DNA of 64,000 bases from Heliopora coerulea (lineage: Eukaryota; Cnidaria; Anthozoa; Scleralcyonacea; Helioporidae), in assembly GCA_030142905.1 (NCBI GenBank), contig JASJOG010000050.1, positions 843,001 through 907,000 on the forward strand, written 5' to 3'. A program made the position numbers and the translations under genes. Below are positions 11,778 through 23,429 of this stretch, one piece after another (the stretch's first letter is position 1; the number at the start of each line of letters is the position of its first letter). The notes below the pieces were generated by a model, which was not told the origin of the DNA, made no database searches, and saw only the letters and a list, made by a program, of their open reading frames with translations.

Positions 11778-12431
11778 AAATCTTCTTCATAGCACTTCTA
11801 ATAGACATTTTAACCAACTTTGAGATAATATAGAATTTACCAGTTTTTTTTAAGACAAAAAATATCAAAAAAAATTTTCAGTGATGAGCTGTCCGTCATG
11901 CTGATATCCGACCGGTAACCTATAAGAATGATCCAATTTTAAGACGGAAAGTCTTGCTATCTAATAAAAAATCTTTCTTTAAAGCAAAATGAGTGAAAAG
12001 TTTGATTGGAAAACGGCTCGAAATATCTCAAAATCGTAATTAATGCAGGGTCTTGCTATGAACATCCATTGATAAGCAGTAGAATTGTCAGAATGGATCT
12101 CTTATTTATTAAACCGTTAAAAGTTATTCTCACCAAACGTTTTGTTTTAATAAAACAGAATAGAAATTTTAAACGTAAATGTGACGACAAGCAGTTTAAA
12201 TGTAAAATAATTTTCCGTTTGGGTTGTTAATATTTGTGGCCAAATATTGTGTTTTCTTTATTGCATTACCTCTTCCATTTATAGTAAGGACGATTTGTCT
12301 TTTTGACAACTTTGAAAAATTATCAATCTTACTTGGATTCTCGAGAGATGTATTGGAAGGGTGGGCGGAGGGTTTGTTGTATACACGTATTTCTAGTATA
12401 TTTACTTTTTCCAGTAGACCAAAATCTTAAA

Positions 12432-12514
12432 AACAGTTTAAATAACGGGCAATACGAGTTTAAACAGTTCAACGCACAGTTTATTTAGACAGTTTAAATA
12501 ACGGGCAATACGAG
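12432..12514. repeat. Direct repeat, ~27 bp, two copies
   Basis: CAGTTTAAATAACGGGCAAT followed by ACGAGTT is present at about 12434-12460 and again at about 12489-12515, with about 28 bases between. It could be the target duplication of a lost or very short insertion next to the Penelope fragment. Confidence 0.7.
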
Positions 12515-12900
12515 TTGGTTTGTGGTAAAGTGTGACCCAAAGTCCCACCACGCTTAACGGTAAGCAAAACATCCAAAACTGTAATAGAATTTTGTTCCGC
12601 TTTTCCATGGTGAACTGTATTGATGGCTGAATGGTGTTATGGCGGTTGAGAAATGCGTTCATTTCATCAAAGTATTACCAACATAAAACTTCTACAAACC
12701 TGGTTTCAGAGCCTAAGTTGATAAGGCCTTCTCTTCAATCTCGTCGATACAAATGGTTAGCAATTGGTAGAAATGGAAGAACACACGGCTCTTCCAGACG
12801 TTTGTTCGTAAAACTTACCTCTCCATTGAAACCAAGTCGAGGTGATCGATAAAGTTCAAAGATTTGCTCAGGAGAAAGGAATGTCAATTTCGACGAAACG
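12500..12900 (-). pseudogene. Penelope-like element reverse transcriptase fragment
   Basis: On the minus strand, the frame around 12662-12500 reads NAFLNRHNTIQPSIQFTME, then a damaged stretch and VTLYHKPTRIARYL. This matches the post-catalytic RT block of Penelope-like and related GIY-YIG retroelements, where the family has FL..LNS.HPSI.FT.E and VYRKPTHTDRYL. The TTCGACGAAACGTCAGC block at about 12890 on the plus strand looks like a Penelope terminal repeat. The fragment is short and frameshifted. Confidence 0.6.
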
Positions 12901-12959
12901 TCAGCAAAATTAAAATTCTTCTTTTTATCAATGTCTCCATTATTATGGGTTTAGACCCA

Positions 12960-13025
12960 CAATAGAGCTGAGCTTTACATATAACATACATATTTACCTA
13001 TTATATAATAGAGCTGAGCTTTACA
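12960..13025. repeat. Direct repeat AATAGAGCTGAGCTTTACA
   Basis: Two exact copies at about 12961-12979 and 13007-13025, 27 bases apart. They may be remains of a target duplication or a local slippage event. Confidence 0.7.
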
Positions 13026-13099
13026 GTTCCTCAAAAGATTATACTTTCCGACTGGTTCTTGCATTGCTACGAAATTGAAGAAGTTACCAAGTCAGAAGA

Positions 13100-14705
13100 T
13101 GTCAAAAAGACCTTACCGTGAACTTTGCATTTGTCATCAATTTGAACAGAACGTCGTGATTTTCCAAAATGTGTAAGTCCAAAAGAAAATTTGAAGGGAA
13201 TGTTCGACAACACTGCTGACATATATTTCTGTGGAAACTGTTATAATGTGCCTCATAGCTACACAAACATGAAGCAACAATAATGCATTGATAACATGAA
13301 CGATGAAGACAAATTAAATTTCAGTTAAAATAACTTGACTATATGTTCCTTAATCAATAAGATTCTTGTTTTCTCTAGTTTAATTATTTCAAATCTGATT
13401 ATACATATGATACCCGGCTGACGAGTTCTCTTTCATAACCAAACGACGTACAGATAAACCGAGCGAGGGCATGGTTAGGGGTAAGGGCGACAGCATAATG
13501 TCCGAATTTCAGAATGTGAGACTTTTCTTTAGGCTCTCTGGGGAATATATTAAAAAAAAACAGTATATGAGATGGCTCGGGTGTTTATAAAGTACCAAAA
13601 TAACGTCAATTACAAATGTTGACGATAAGTTTGCTCAAAATTTGCCAAAGAATTTTGCGATCGTTTTTAACTTTCCCGTAGACTGTGTCGGAAAAAAAGA
13701 CAAATGCGATTTGACAATTAATGGTATACTGCGGCTGGCAAATATCCATATGGTTATGAAGTCAAACGACAAGGCAAATTGACACAAGTGTGAATAAACG
13801 GTGAATGTATTGAATTTCCTATGAGAAATATATTACTTTCCAATGCAGATAACTTGAAACAGCTTGAATTTAGCGGCCGAATGAAAACGCATAGAAATGC
13901 AATTTGTCGATAACACACAAAAATTTAATGAAGACACTATGTTGCAAAAATTATGACTCTTGGCCCTCCGGCTGGAAATCGGATATGGAACCTTAAGAAT
14001 GAAGAGCAGCACTCTGCCCATTGAGCTGTGATGGTGGTTGCCGAGGACGTGGTTACGAGTTCTATGTTTATATTGGTGGTGATGCAGATGAACGTAAAGG
14101 TATATTCAAGGATATTAAGGTATTTACACTGATAACATAAAATGTAATCTATATTAAAAGCGATATTTTCAAATATCAGAATTATGCATTTTAAACCTGA
14201 CACGCGACGATTTCTTTTCACTTAATAATGACTCCATTTTATGTTATAAATGCCTAAAAGTTCCACGAAAATTTAATCCTACTTGCTGGAAGTCAATGCA
14301 AGCTGACACCAGTCGAAAGTCGCAAAGAATAGCGTTTTTAATTGGTGAAGGATAGGCCTGATTACCAACGTCCCGGAGAGACGGCTGGTATTCAGACCAA
14401 TTCAAAATGTGCGCAAAAGTTGTTACATGTCGTTATGTCATATCTGAATTAAAGCTTGTACAAATGATAAATCTTAATTCAGTTCGGCCATCGTTACGCT
14501 TCGCGTTTTTCGATCCACTTTCAAACACGCCAGTCCAAATGAAAGATGGACTGGCCTCAGGCCAAGCCTAGGCTATGAACTGATACCGGATAAATGGATA
14601 ACTTCACTTAGCTCAGTTGGAGCTCAAAGCTAGGGCTCTCAGGTCATGATGATTTACTACTTTAACAGCACACTAAGCTGTGAGACTGTCGAAGTGTTAC
14701 TTCCA
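13100..14705. other. No gene recognised
   Basis: No exon-like block or transposon domain could be read on either strand. The only open frames are under 100 codons without family similarity. Confidence 0.5.
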
Positions 14706-14710
14706 TCTTC

Positions 14711-14760
14711 CCATGGTTTAGTGGAACCTCGAAAAAGAAGGTCGCCGGTTCGAATCCGAA
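14711..14760 (+). repeat. tRNA-like promoter pair, possible SINE head
   Basis: TGGTTTAGTGGA at 14714-14725 resembles a pol III A box and GGTTCGAATCC at 14747-14757 is a perfect B box, about 33 bp apart. I cannot fold a full cloverleaf with an acceptor stem, so a tRNA-derived SINE or decayed tRNA is more likely than a working tRNA gene. The body and tail of a SINE were not identified. Confidence 0.35.
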
Positions 14761-15109
14761 CTGTAATCTAGCAGAGATTTTCTATACTCATCAGACCTGG
14801 GCTCTTAGCTCAGACCGTCCAACAAGAAAATGTAAGGTTTAAATTTAAAAGTATTCATTGCTATAAAACAAACAGTTACAGAACTGTGAAAAGTGTGTGC
14901 GTGCTGAAAATAATCGCTTTTGACGTAACTTACTTGGTTATGGTTGAGAAATTCTGGTGGCATCCGGTGAATTCACACTGAATGTCCTCACTAGGTACAA
15001 TTTCCAAAAACATAAAAAGTGAAAGCCAATTAAATCCCAAATATAAGTAAATAGCACCTATCTATTTTGGATGTAATTTCGGAAACCACTGCATGAATAT
15101 TTTTATTTA

Positions 15110-15240
15110 AAACACAGCAACGGTAACTTCGAATAAGGATAACATTTTACTAATGAACCTACGTTTTGACCAAGCTTCAGTTATCATCAGATATATCAGT
15201 AACTTGTAATCCCTATTCGAAGATGCCGTTGTAGTGTATT
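15110..15240. repeat. Penelope-type terminal repeat remnant (inverted)
   Basis: ACAGCAACGGTAACTTCGAA..GGATAAC, followed by GTTTTGACCAAGCTTCAGTTATCATCAG, closely resembles the block at 49404-49490 (ACAACAACGGTAACTCCGAA.., GTTTCGACTAGGCTTTAGTC). An inverse TTCGAAGATGCCGTTGTAGTG lies at about 15217-15237. This inverted-repeat architecture is typical of Penelope-like terminal repeats. Confidence 0.5.
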
Positions 15241-16019
15241 TCGTACGTACAATCCAATTTCACAAGCAGGCTTCCTCAGAGACATTATGCGTAATTATTA
15301 AATTTCGTTTTCATGATAGGTATAACTCTCACAATATTACAAATAATAATGATAATAATAACAACAACAGCAATTGTTGTCGTGGCTTAAAAAAGACTAT
15401 TTTATCAAGTAAAAACTTGACAAAAGGAACAAAATGCAAAAATAAAATGCTGCGTATGCAGTTCTAAATCCACAGAAAAAGTTTAAAGGTAGTAATCTGC
15501 CAAAAAACGAGAGATCACGGTATTGAGCTTTCAAACGAGCCCTTTTACTGAACCAATGCCTTAGGCTCAAAACATCAGTACCGTATTCAGTTCTTTTTTG
15601 GTAGAGTACACTATGCTACCTATAAAATTTTTTCTACATCAAACAAAAGGCAAGTTGTGAACAAGTGGGCAGTAGCAATATTTAGGAACGGTGCACGTTA
15701 TCTTAAAGGAAAGAAGGAAAGAACGTAAAAAAACGAAACGGTTAATGGTAATGTAAGGAGGTTCTTACCCTAAGAGTGATGTGTGCAGACCATACCAGCC
15801 ACGAAGAGAAGAGGTATAGAGTTGATAAGCTGTGAGGCATGAAGAAGAAAAGATCGGATGGTATGTCAAGTTTGCGATTGAACAAATGTTTGATGAAGAG
15901 AATGAGAAGTCATCAGGACTGCGGATTATTTGCCAACAAGACAGTATAACAAGGAAAGAAGTTGAAGAGAACAAGGATGAATGAACAAGAGAATGTAGGG
16001 ACAGTTTAACATAGAAAAA

Positions 16020-16225
16020 GGTGAAGCCACTCAAGAAAAGATGCTCAGATGGGTTACAAAGGGTGATCCAGAAATAATAGTTTTTCGTATAAGATCGGAA
16101 AAAGAACTAATGTGTGGAGCTCAAGAACAGTCTGTGAGAGGCAATTATATTAAGATTAACATCGATAAGTCTATAGACGCGACGTTAAGTCGACTATGCC
16201 ACTTTTGGCAAACACCAGAAGTCTC
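16020..16225 (+). pseudogene. Non-LTR retrotransposon C-terminal fragment
   Basis: The frame 16041-16241 reads WVTKGDPEI, then EKELMCGAQEQSVRGNYIKI and a Cys after SRL. This matches the segment downstream of the RT in many animal LINE ORFs (W.K.G.L..ETE....AAQ.QAL.TNY.K..ID.....CR.C). The final zinc-knuckle region is only partly kept. It is an isolated fragment with no RT catalytic block in frame upstream. Confidence 0.55.
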
Positions 16226-17273
16226 ATGGTCTCCCCTATAAGACTTTCAACAAAACAGGGTGAGCAAGGATCGTTACCAGAGGGTTGGTAATTCGCTTTA
16301 ACTCCAAAACCTTTGAAATACTGGATTTGTATCCAAGGGAGAAGAGCTTGCCTCGCGAGCAGAAGGCGCTCTTTAGTCTTGGTTGGCTGTCCTTCTAGTG
16401 ATGGTGCCATGATTAGAATATTATCCTCTTGAAAATCAATAAGATTAAAATGAGATTCTACATGGTTAATACTGCGTAACGGACAATAGTTTGATAAAGG
16501 TGCCTCGTCCAGCAGGGTAACTCAGGAACAGCAACTGCGTCATGTCACCGTCATGCTAATGCCAGAAGGAAAATGGTCCAATGAAGCAAACGAAATAATA
16601 TCGAAATGCTACCTGAAGAGTGAACCGACTCGAAGATGTTTTAAGGAAATGTTGGCTTTCATAAATAAGATTGGTCTTTTCTAGACTACGGTTTGTTGAC
16701 TTGAAGGCCAAACGCGGCAAATAAATATAAACGCCAGTGAAAGAGGAGGAGAGTGTAAAACGGAGAGAACAGCTGTTCCCGACGAGTACATACTTCCAGA
16801 CGTAACTAACGAGGAAATTCAGTACGCACCAATTAAGAAGGCGAACGAAGACAATTACGTGAGGAATCAGATGTAGAAACAGAACTTCTCGAGGGATGGT
16901 AAGTTCTGAATGAAGAAATTACCTCAATATTGCAGAATGTGTTGAGAAAGTTGAAATCTGATAAGAAAAGTCTAGAGAGAAAGAAAAAAGCTGAACTTGT
17001 AACCGTAGTGTTGGGGTACACTGGTACCAACATCACCACTCAGACAAACACTATTACTACCAGGAAGACTTCGGCTTCCCCAGTGAACACAAACTTTGAC
17101 TTTTTCTACTCTCCCTACCATGTCCAAACTCGACGCAGTGATTGTCAGTTATAAGCAGCAAGAAATCACACTATTTGCCCATAAAGAAGGATAGGACTAA
17201 TTTTCTGATGGGCAGTACTCCAAGAGGGACGTCTAAGAAGCGTAGAAAAAATGAAAGATGGATAGATTTAGGA

Positions 17274-17871
17274 TAGGATGAATATTAATGCCCAGCTCAA
17301 AATTCGAATGTGAATAGCCATAACAGGATAAAACACGACAAATAACAAAACATGTTAGTTTAGACAAGCTTTACTGACGTTTCGTTGCTAACGCGCAACA
17401 TTTTCAAAGTAACATAGATGATGGATAAGGTAAGGTTATAAATACGATATTTACAAGGTGTGATTACACCATCTCCGCCGATGACTTTTCTATTATTTCG
17501 TCCGGTAACTCGCCCCTTGAGTTACTCATTCGGGAGAGTTTACTCATTGATAAATTTAAGCCTGTCCTTAATGAAAACATCAGGTCTGTTCCGCTTGCCT
17601 TATTTTAATTAGTCTTCTCTCCTTCCGCTCTTCCACTTCTACTTTTCTCACACCTTTTCTCCTCTCATTGGCTAATTAATTTTCACACATTGTAAATATC
17701 GTATTTATAACCTTACCTTATCCATCATCTATGTTACTTTGAAAATGTTGCACGTTAGCAACGAAACGTCAGTAAAGCTTGTCTAAACTAACATGTTTTG
17801 TTATTTGTCGTGTTTTATCCTGTTATGGCTATTCACATTCGAATTTTGAGCTGGGCATTAATATTCATCCT
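17274..17871. mobile_element. Truncated Penelope-like element with inverted terminal repeats
   Basis: Two near-identical arms of about 182 bp (17274-17455 and 17690-17871) are in inverse orientation. They start GGATGAATATTAATGCCCAG and contain TTTACTGACGTTTCGTTGC, which is typical of Penelope terminal repeats. The spacer (17456-17689) encodes on the plus strand the last part of a GIY-YIG endonuclease: ADDFSIISSGNSPLELLIRE, then SLLIDKFKPVLNENIRSVPL and a stop. The rest of the RT is missing, as in 5'-truncated copies with one terminal repeat transferred in inverse orientation. Confidence 0.8.
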
Positions 17872-17932
17872 ACGACTACGATTCCCGCCTGGTAAATCCT
17901 TGGTCAAGATTTAGGATATGATAATAAAATCC

Positions 17933-17935
<3 letters not shown>

Positions 17936-18004
<69 letters not shown>
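17936..18004. repeat. (GA)n microsatellite ending in a G run
   Basis: About 29 GA units followed by about ten G residues at 17994-18004. Confidence 0.95.
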
Positions 18005-18005
<1 letters not shown>

Positions 18006-18280
18006 TAAGATCGTGTCAATCCTAATCAGGGCTCCAGGAACGGACTTCAATCAACTTTTTGAATAGCTTTAGGTATTTACTACTCATATTCGCATCCACG
18101 TGCTGGAAAAGAGAATGCACAAACGTACAGCCAACATCGCACGTAGGGTTCCAAACATCTATAGTAAGGGGATTATAATTCAATCAAGAAACTAAGTCAC
18201 TATCAATGTTTTATTCTGAATTATGGCCTGACCGCAAGCCACTATACAGTATGTTAATAATGTTATTAATGAGATGTATG

Positions 18281-18461
18281 TTTTGGGAATGTGGGAACTT
18301 GGAGATATCTTGAGTGATAGATGAACGTTCGTCAAGCTCTGTCCTCAGAAAAACAATTTCTGAGCCCCATCGTTTTTCTCTATACCCAGAAAAACGATTT
18401 CTGAGCTTGACGAACGTTCACCTATCATTCAAGATATCTCCAAGCTTCCACATTTCCAAAG
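18281..18461. repeat. Long imperfect hairpin (59-bp arms)
   Basis: The arms 18281-18339 and 18403-18461 pair with few mismatches (GGAGATATCTTGAGTGATAG against the inverse of CTATCATTCAAGATATCTCC; GAACGTTCGTCAAGCTC is exact). The 63-base loop contains a direct repeat CAGAAAAACRATTTCTGAGC. No coding sequence is present. It is probably a MITE or foldback; a small-RNA precursor is possible but unsupported. Confidence 0.8.
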
Positions 18462-18469
18462 TATACAGC

Positions 18470-20330
18470 TCGTTACAGTAACTATAACAAAAGTAATGTC
18501 GATTGCAGAAGGACTGCACTATCAGCTCACAAAATCTAACATGACAAAGCAACTTCATGGGTTCGCTTCCATAATTAATTCAGAAAGAACAACTCAAAGG
18601 TGATAGATAGCATAACAATAACGTTGAGAAATAGGTGAAATATGAAAACTCTATAAAGGGAGTGAGTGGGAAAGTGCCAGATCGTTAATTCAGGAAATAC
18701 TATCCACAATAACCAATGAATATGGGTGGTTTCAAAACCTTTATTAAACTTTTTCTGAGTCCCAAGGGTGAGTTGAATTCTGCAACCTTTCGACCGATTC
18801 TGAGATGCTCCCGTCATTGAGACATATGTATTTAGATGGTGAGTAATGTCAACAATTCATTTCTTCCCTAATTGTTTTCGACTTGGTGTTTGTTCCTTTA
18901 AATTAAAACCAACTACGGAAATCTGAAAATCTGATTAGGCTATTAACTCGCATACAAATGAATTGCTTAATCTATGGGCTACTGAAGTTTATTATCCATT
19001 CCCAATCTCTCATATCTTCCTACTTTATTTATACGTGTTACACTAGTCTATATTTAGTCGAACCCAGATATTTATCAAAATAGAACTAGAGCGACAAAGA
19101 GAATACGAAATGGAAATAGAAATATGTCTTGTTGACGTCAACTTTGTTTAAAAATCTTTGTTTCTACTGACTTTTTTTTCACAATGCATCACAAAATGCT
19201 TTGATAAATTTTACCCGGCTTAAACATGTCAGTATAGTGACATAAACGTAACTTAACAATTGTAACTGAAATCTTGTTCTTGTCTTGTATCACATGGATC
19301 CTCTTCTAAGTAGCAAACTTGACACATAATTCTAACCAATAGGGGAACGCTTTTTAGTCTGTTTCATTATCTATTTCTATTTTTATTATTGTTTCGAAGT
19401 ACGCAACTTTCCTTCTTCAGGAATGTTTTAAAGACTGTTGTATTTGTTTCGATAACGTAATAAAAACTGACTAAAGAGCGTTGCGCTGTTGGTTAACATT
19501 ATATGCCAATTCTTCTGGACAGGACCATTTGGAAACCTATCTCAACCTTATCTTACCTATAACTGTCGGTTTCATCTTTTGGGAGAAATATCTGTTTCAG
19601 TAATACATTGCAAAATAGATCGCCTTCCTGTCACAGAAAATCAAAAAAAAATAAACTATAAGTTATTAATTGTATGCAATTTGGTAGAATCTTTCGTGCG
19701 ATCTAATAGAGCTCTACTTTCAGGTCTAGTATTAGAGTTTTATAGAGTTAAGCTCACTATTTGCTTTTCAGGATACTAACTACTGGTAACAAACCGGATG
19801 TGAAGCAAAGTCGACAAAACTAGGAAAAAAGTTTCAGTTCTTTACAAGCTATAAATCCCCAACTTAGTTCTGGTTGGTTCAATTTAATGGGTAGTGCTTC
19901 CATGAACAAAAGTTGGTTGATATTAATAGAGTTACTGTAAAGATGAGATTATGTAAAGATGAGAATACGTTAGAAGAAAAGCAAGGATTATAAAGACTGT
20001 AAATAAATCTAAATGCTCTCTGACTTGATGTTAAATTTTATTACGAGCTTTCGGTTACCAGTCTGTAATCTTCAAGACTGTTTACTTTCTAAGACATGCC
20101 AAGAGGTGTCTTGAGTTGCATACCCGAAAAGGCGTTTCTGCACCCGGCGATCCGTTTCCCTATATGCTAGAGACACAATCTTCTGCTTGCAAATAACTAT
20201 AATTTGAGAGGATTACAAAAATGACGCCAAATTTTCATCAAACAAGCTTTAAAGAAATTTTCATTTTGCTTTGCAAGAATCGAAGCCTTTGATGAACCAC
20301 TATTATCAAAAAACTGTTTAGGAGCAAAAA
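18470..20330. other. No gene recognised
   Basis: I could not assign any transposon domain, exon or structural repeat to this interval. ORFs are short and unconvincing. Confidence 0.45.
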
Positions 20331-20339
20331 GTGTGAAGT

Positions 20340-21790
20340 AATTTTCACTTTTTGGAATTGTTAACTAAAAAGTGTCTGACGCCCTTAAAATAACCCGTAC
20401 ATATCATGAAAGACTTCAGTTCGCTGATTTGTTTTTTAATAAGTTTACTATTGCTGCATATTTTAAATGAGCGGAGGAAAAGCGATTTGACCCAAACAAT
20501 CGAACGAGGGAAGGGTTCCAAAGTTGAATAGCGTGTGTATTGACCATTGCGAGTATCTATGTGATAAACATCAATTTCAACGACTTGATTTTTATCGCAT
20601 TTGTTGAACATATCCAAAACTATCGGAATGTCAGCCGGTTATATGAAAAGAAACGTATAGTAAGAAAGCGCCAAAGCCACAGTTTTCTCCAGCTCCGTAA
20701 CGGTAATGTTTGCCAAAACAAGACAAGTGAAGGGCCATTGAAACATCGCCAATGAGTTTATATAGTTGATGTTAAACGCAAAAGTAGTTTTACTGCAGCG
20801 ATCCCAAACTAGCTTTTAAAGTATGTTCTCTCAAAGCCCTATTAACAAGGTTTTCCTTGGCAAAACTTCACTTTAAAAAAATATCAACTGTTCTAGTCAA
20901 TGAAACATTGTCAAACAATGATTCCACATCGAAAAGAGCGAACTGGTAGCCTTCGGGAAACGTTTGTTTAGGAATATTTTAACGCATGCTACTGCTTCAA
21001 GAACGAAATCTGCCAACAACGCAGTGTGTATAATTGGGTCGATAATGTGCAAAAATTATCGAATTGATGAAAATGATTTTTGTATTTTGGGAAGACAATA
21101 TGCTCGACTAAAATGTGTTGATTTAGAACGTAAAGCCTCACATTCAGTATCAGTAATTTCACCTTGTTTTAAAGCACGACGATATTTTTGTGCAGGAAAA
21201 AGCCTACTGGGTGTTGGATCTTGAGTTATTACTTTAATCTTAATGTAGTCATTAAAAAGAGACCAAACTGTATTTACATAATCACTGCGTTTCATGACCA
21301 CGATGCCAAATGCATTTACTGGGCTTCAGAATGCTGAAATTGGCAAAAATTCTTATCTTTCTAAGACCTAAATCTGTCGATATAGTTCTACGTAAAACAA
21401 CGAAGAGTCCATGCTGCGTCGCCGTTTGAAAATACTCAGCCCAGGGAGTTAATCCCACACGTCTTCAACAACTGACAAACTCAAACTGGTTTGGTCTCGT
21501 AGCAAGTCTATGTCTTAGTCTCGGCATCAAGACGGCCATCAGTTCGTCAGAGAGAGGTAGACCAGTGGGATTAAAATCTTCTCATTGGGTTTTTCTTGCA
21601 TACCACCAGCTGTCCTTTTTAGTTCGATAAGTGCGCGGAGTTTCTCGTTTTGACGACTAATAATCTTGTTCTTGGTGCGAAGGAGACATTTGAGATAGAA
21701 ACAGTTTGAATTTCATCCAAGTTGTGCGAGAAGATAGTTCCTGATTGAGTTCAAGGGTTGTCGTCGCAGTGCTTGACATTGTATACCAGC
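20340..21790 (-). pseudogene. Penelope-like element reverse transcriptase, decayed copy
   Basis: On the minus strand from about 21300: DYIKIKVITQDPTPSRLF, then HFSRAYCLPKIQKSF (the N-terminal RT block with LPKIHK). Then ALFDVESLFDNVSL near 20950, which carries the first catalytic Asp block of the RT (family F.SFDV.SLFTNVP). Then a damaged GVSM..LG block near 20740-20770, and NGQYTRYSTLEPFPRSIVWVK near 20490-20550, which matches TG.YT.Y.SF.PW..K..WI. A weaker N-terminal region extends to about 21790. Many stops and frameshifts are present. The GIY-YIG end is not adjacent. Confidence 0.75.
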
Positions 21791-23330
21791 AGTTTGTCTT
21801 TAATAGCATCATCAAAGACTATATGGAAATGACGAGATTGCACTTTTTTCTTCTTTAATTTTTTTGTCACTGAAAAAATTTTGCATAAACTTGATTCTTT
21901 GAAATGAATTCGAAATTTCACTGTTTCAACTAGTGCTTGCCTCTTGATTTATAACTCAAATCTTGAGTTTGCACCATGACTCTCCTTCTCGAACTTTGTT
22001 TGGTATTGTATTGACTTTTGTATTCACGGAATGTATTTGAGCATGACAGATTGAAAAAGGGTTTGCATTCGTTTTGTATGCAGTTGAATTTCCTTAGATG
22101 AAGTTCAAACAGTCTGTTTATTCCTTTCAACTATATAAATATAGGATACAAAATAGGACGTTGCGTAGACAGTGTGTCAAATAACGTAAACAGTTCAAAG
22201 GTAACTGCCCTTTGGAATTCTTAACGTACCCAATGACAAAGTGGCAACGTGTTTGAAGACACAGGCGGATCCAGGGCGGGACCGTTTCGGGCATGCCCCC
22301 CGAAGAGTACCAAATAAAAGGTAGAAAAGCCATATTTTCTAAACTACCAACGAAAAATAATATTATGTCATATCATCTCGATACAGGGATGTGCTTATTG
22401 GGGGGCGTGACACCCCCCTCCCCTGCCAACAATTTGATAAGCCGAAAAACTACGTGAGTGCCTCCAAACCTGAAAAAGTTTGTCGAGGAGAAATGAGCAG
22501 AAAGAATACGTTTAATATTAAAAAATTTCTGTAAGTTTTCTTTTGCTAGCTTGAAGAAAAGCAAAACTAAAAATTATTCCGGAGGATTTTTTAAACATCA
22601 CCTTGGCAAAAGCAAATGAGAAACTGGGTTTAGCACAGGAATGTATTCCGTCCCTAACACAACTTAACTAAGGTTGACCACGGCAAACCTTATATTGGAG
22701 GACTATTAAACAGACCCTTTGAAAGAGTCGGTGAAAACCCGTTCGCGTCCCCAAAGGAGTTTGGTCCAAGCACATCCCAGTCTGGATGCGCACTAATTCC
22801 ATGCTTCCACTTCCACTTGGATAGGCTGCGTTGAGTTTCTATCGTCATCCACATCGTCGACCTGTTTTGCCGCCACCCGAAAATGCCTGGATTCGTCAGT
22901 GAAATGGCCTCGAGAACAAATCATGTCTGGACTCGCCAAGGTTCATCTATACTGATTGAACACTTTACATTTCAAGAGAATACACCTTACTCTCACTCTG
23001 TTTACGCTTTCAAGGCCAAAATCAAAACAATGATTCGAATAGTCGATTGTTTTAAGCGACCTCTTTTTTCCCCATTCTTCATTTTCTATGCTCTGTTTTT
23101 TGACAATGACAAAATAAAAGTCTGCATGCGACTTTGATGCAGTGTGTCGCATTTACGTAAGCCTTGCAAGGAAAAGATACAAACATTTCGGTGTCAAACA
23201 GGGCAAAAAAGTTAATCCTTTTTGTTTTAAAAAGTCTACCTCCAGATTGGCTATTAAAATCTATTACTTTGGCAAAGGAGCAATGATGAGAGGGATCCCT
23301 GCAAAATACTGTAAAATCAAACAGTGCATG
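21791..23330. other. No gene recognised; possible repeat ends
   Basis: I see no coding similarity. GGCGGATCCAGGGCGGGACCG at 22263-22283 and GGGGGGCGTGACACCCCCCTCC at about 22399-22420 are GC-rich islands in AT-rich DNA; a related GGGGCGGGTCCAGG occurs at 26672-26685. They may mark ends of an unidentified repeat. Confidence 0.4.
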
Positions 23331-23344
23331 ACTTTCTCCGTAGG

Positions 23345-23425
23345 CTTCGGCGTTGTTATTAGTTATCTCTGATGATGTTGTGATGTCGACAACGAAACCT
23401 AAGTTCTTATTAAATATTAAGCACT
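23345..23425. repeat. Possible Penelope terminal repeat fragment
   Basis: The inverse strand reads TTTCGTTGTCGACATCACAA, then CATCATCAGAG. This resembles the GTTTCG....CATCATCAG core of the Penelope terminal repeats seen at 49455-49490 in this window. No adjacent RT fragment was found. Confidence 0.3.
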
Positions 23426-23429
23426 ATTT

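Larger units (their letters stand above)
9967..12397 (-). mobile_element. Crypton-type tyrosine recombinase element, copy B
   Basis: This copy runs on the minus strand. Its 5' edge is the inverse of ACTAGAAATACGTGTA at 12397, followed by CCCTCCGCCCACCC; its 3' part is preserved only up to the (AT)n run at 9938-9968. The 3' tail with the terminal hairpin seen in copies D and E is absent; other repeat sequence follows. It is interrupted at 10616-11014 by a 399-bp insertion flanked by a 10-bp duplication. The recombinase is broken in several places. Confidence 0.75.

Noticed and set aside
14711..14785. A functional tRNA gene
   Set aside because: The A and B boxes are present, but I could not pair an acceptor stem or a convincing anticodon stem.
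16745..17154. A coding exon with Lys-rich sequence (KLKSDKKSLERKKKAELV)
   Set aside because: Low-complexity basic frame without splice-supported neighbours or a recognisable family.
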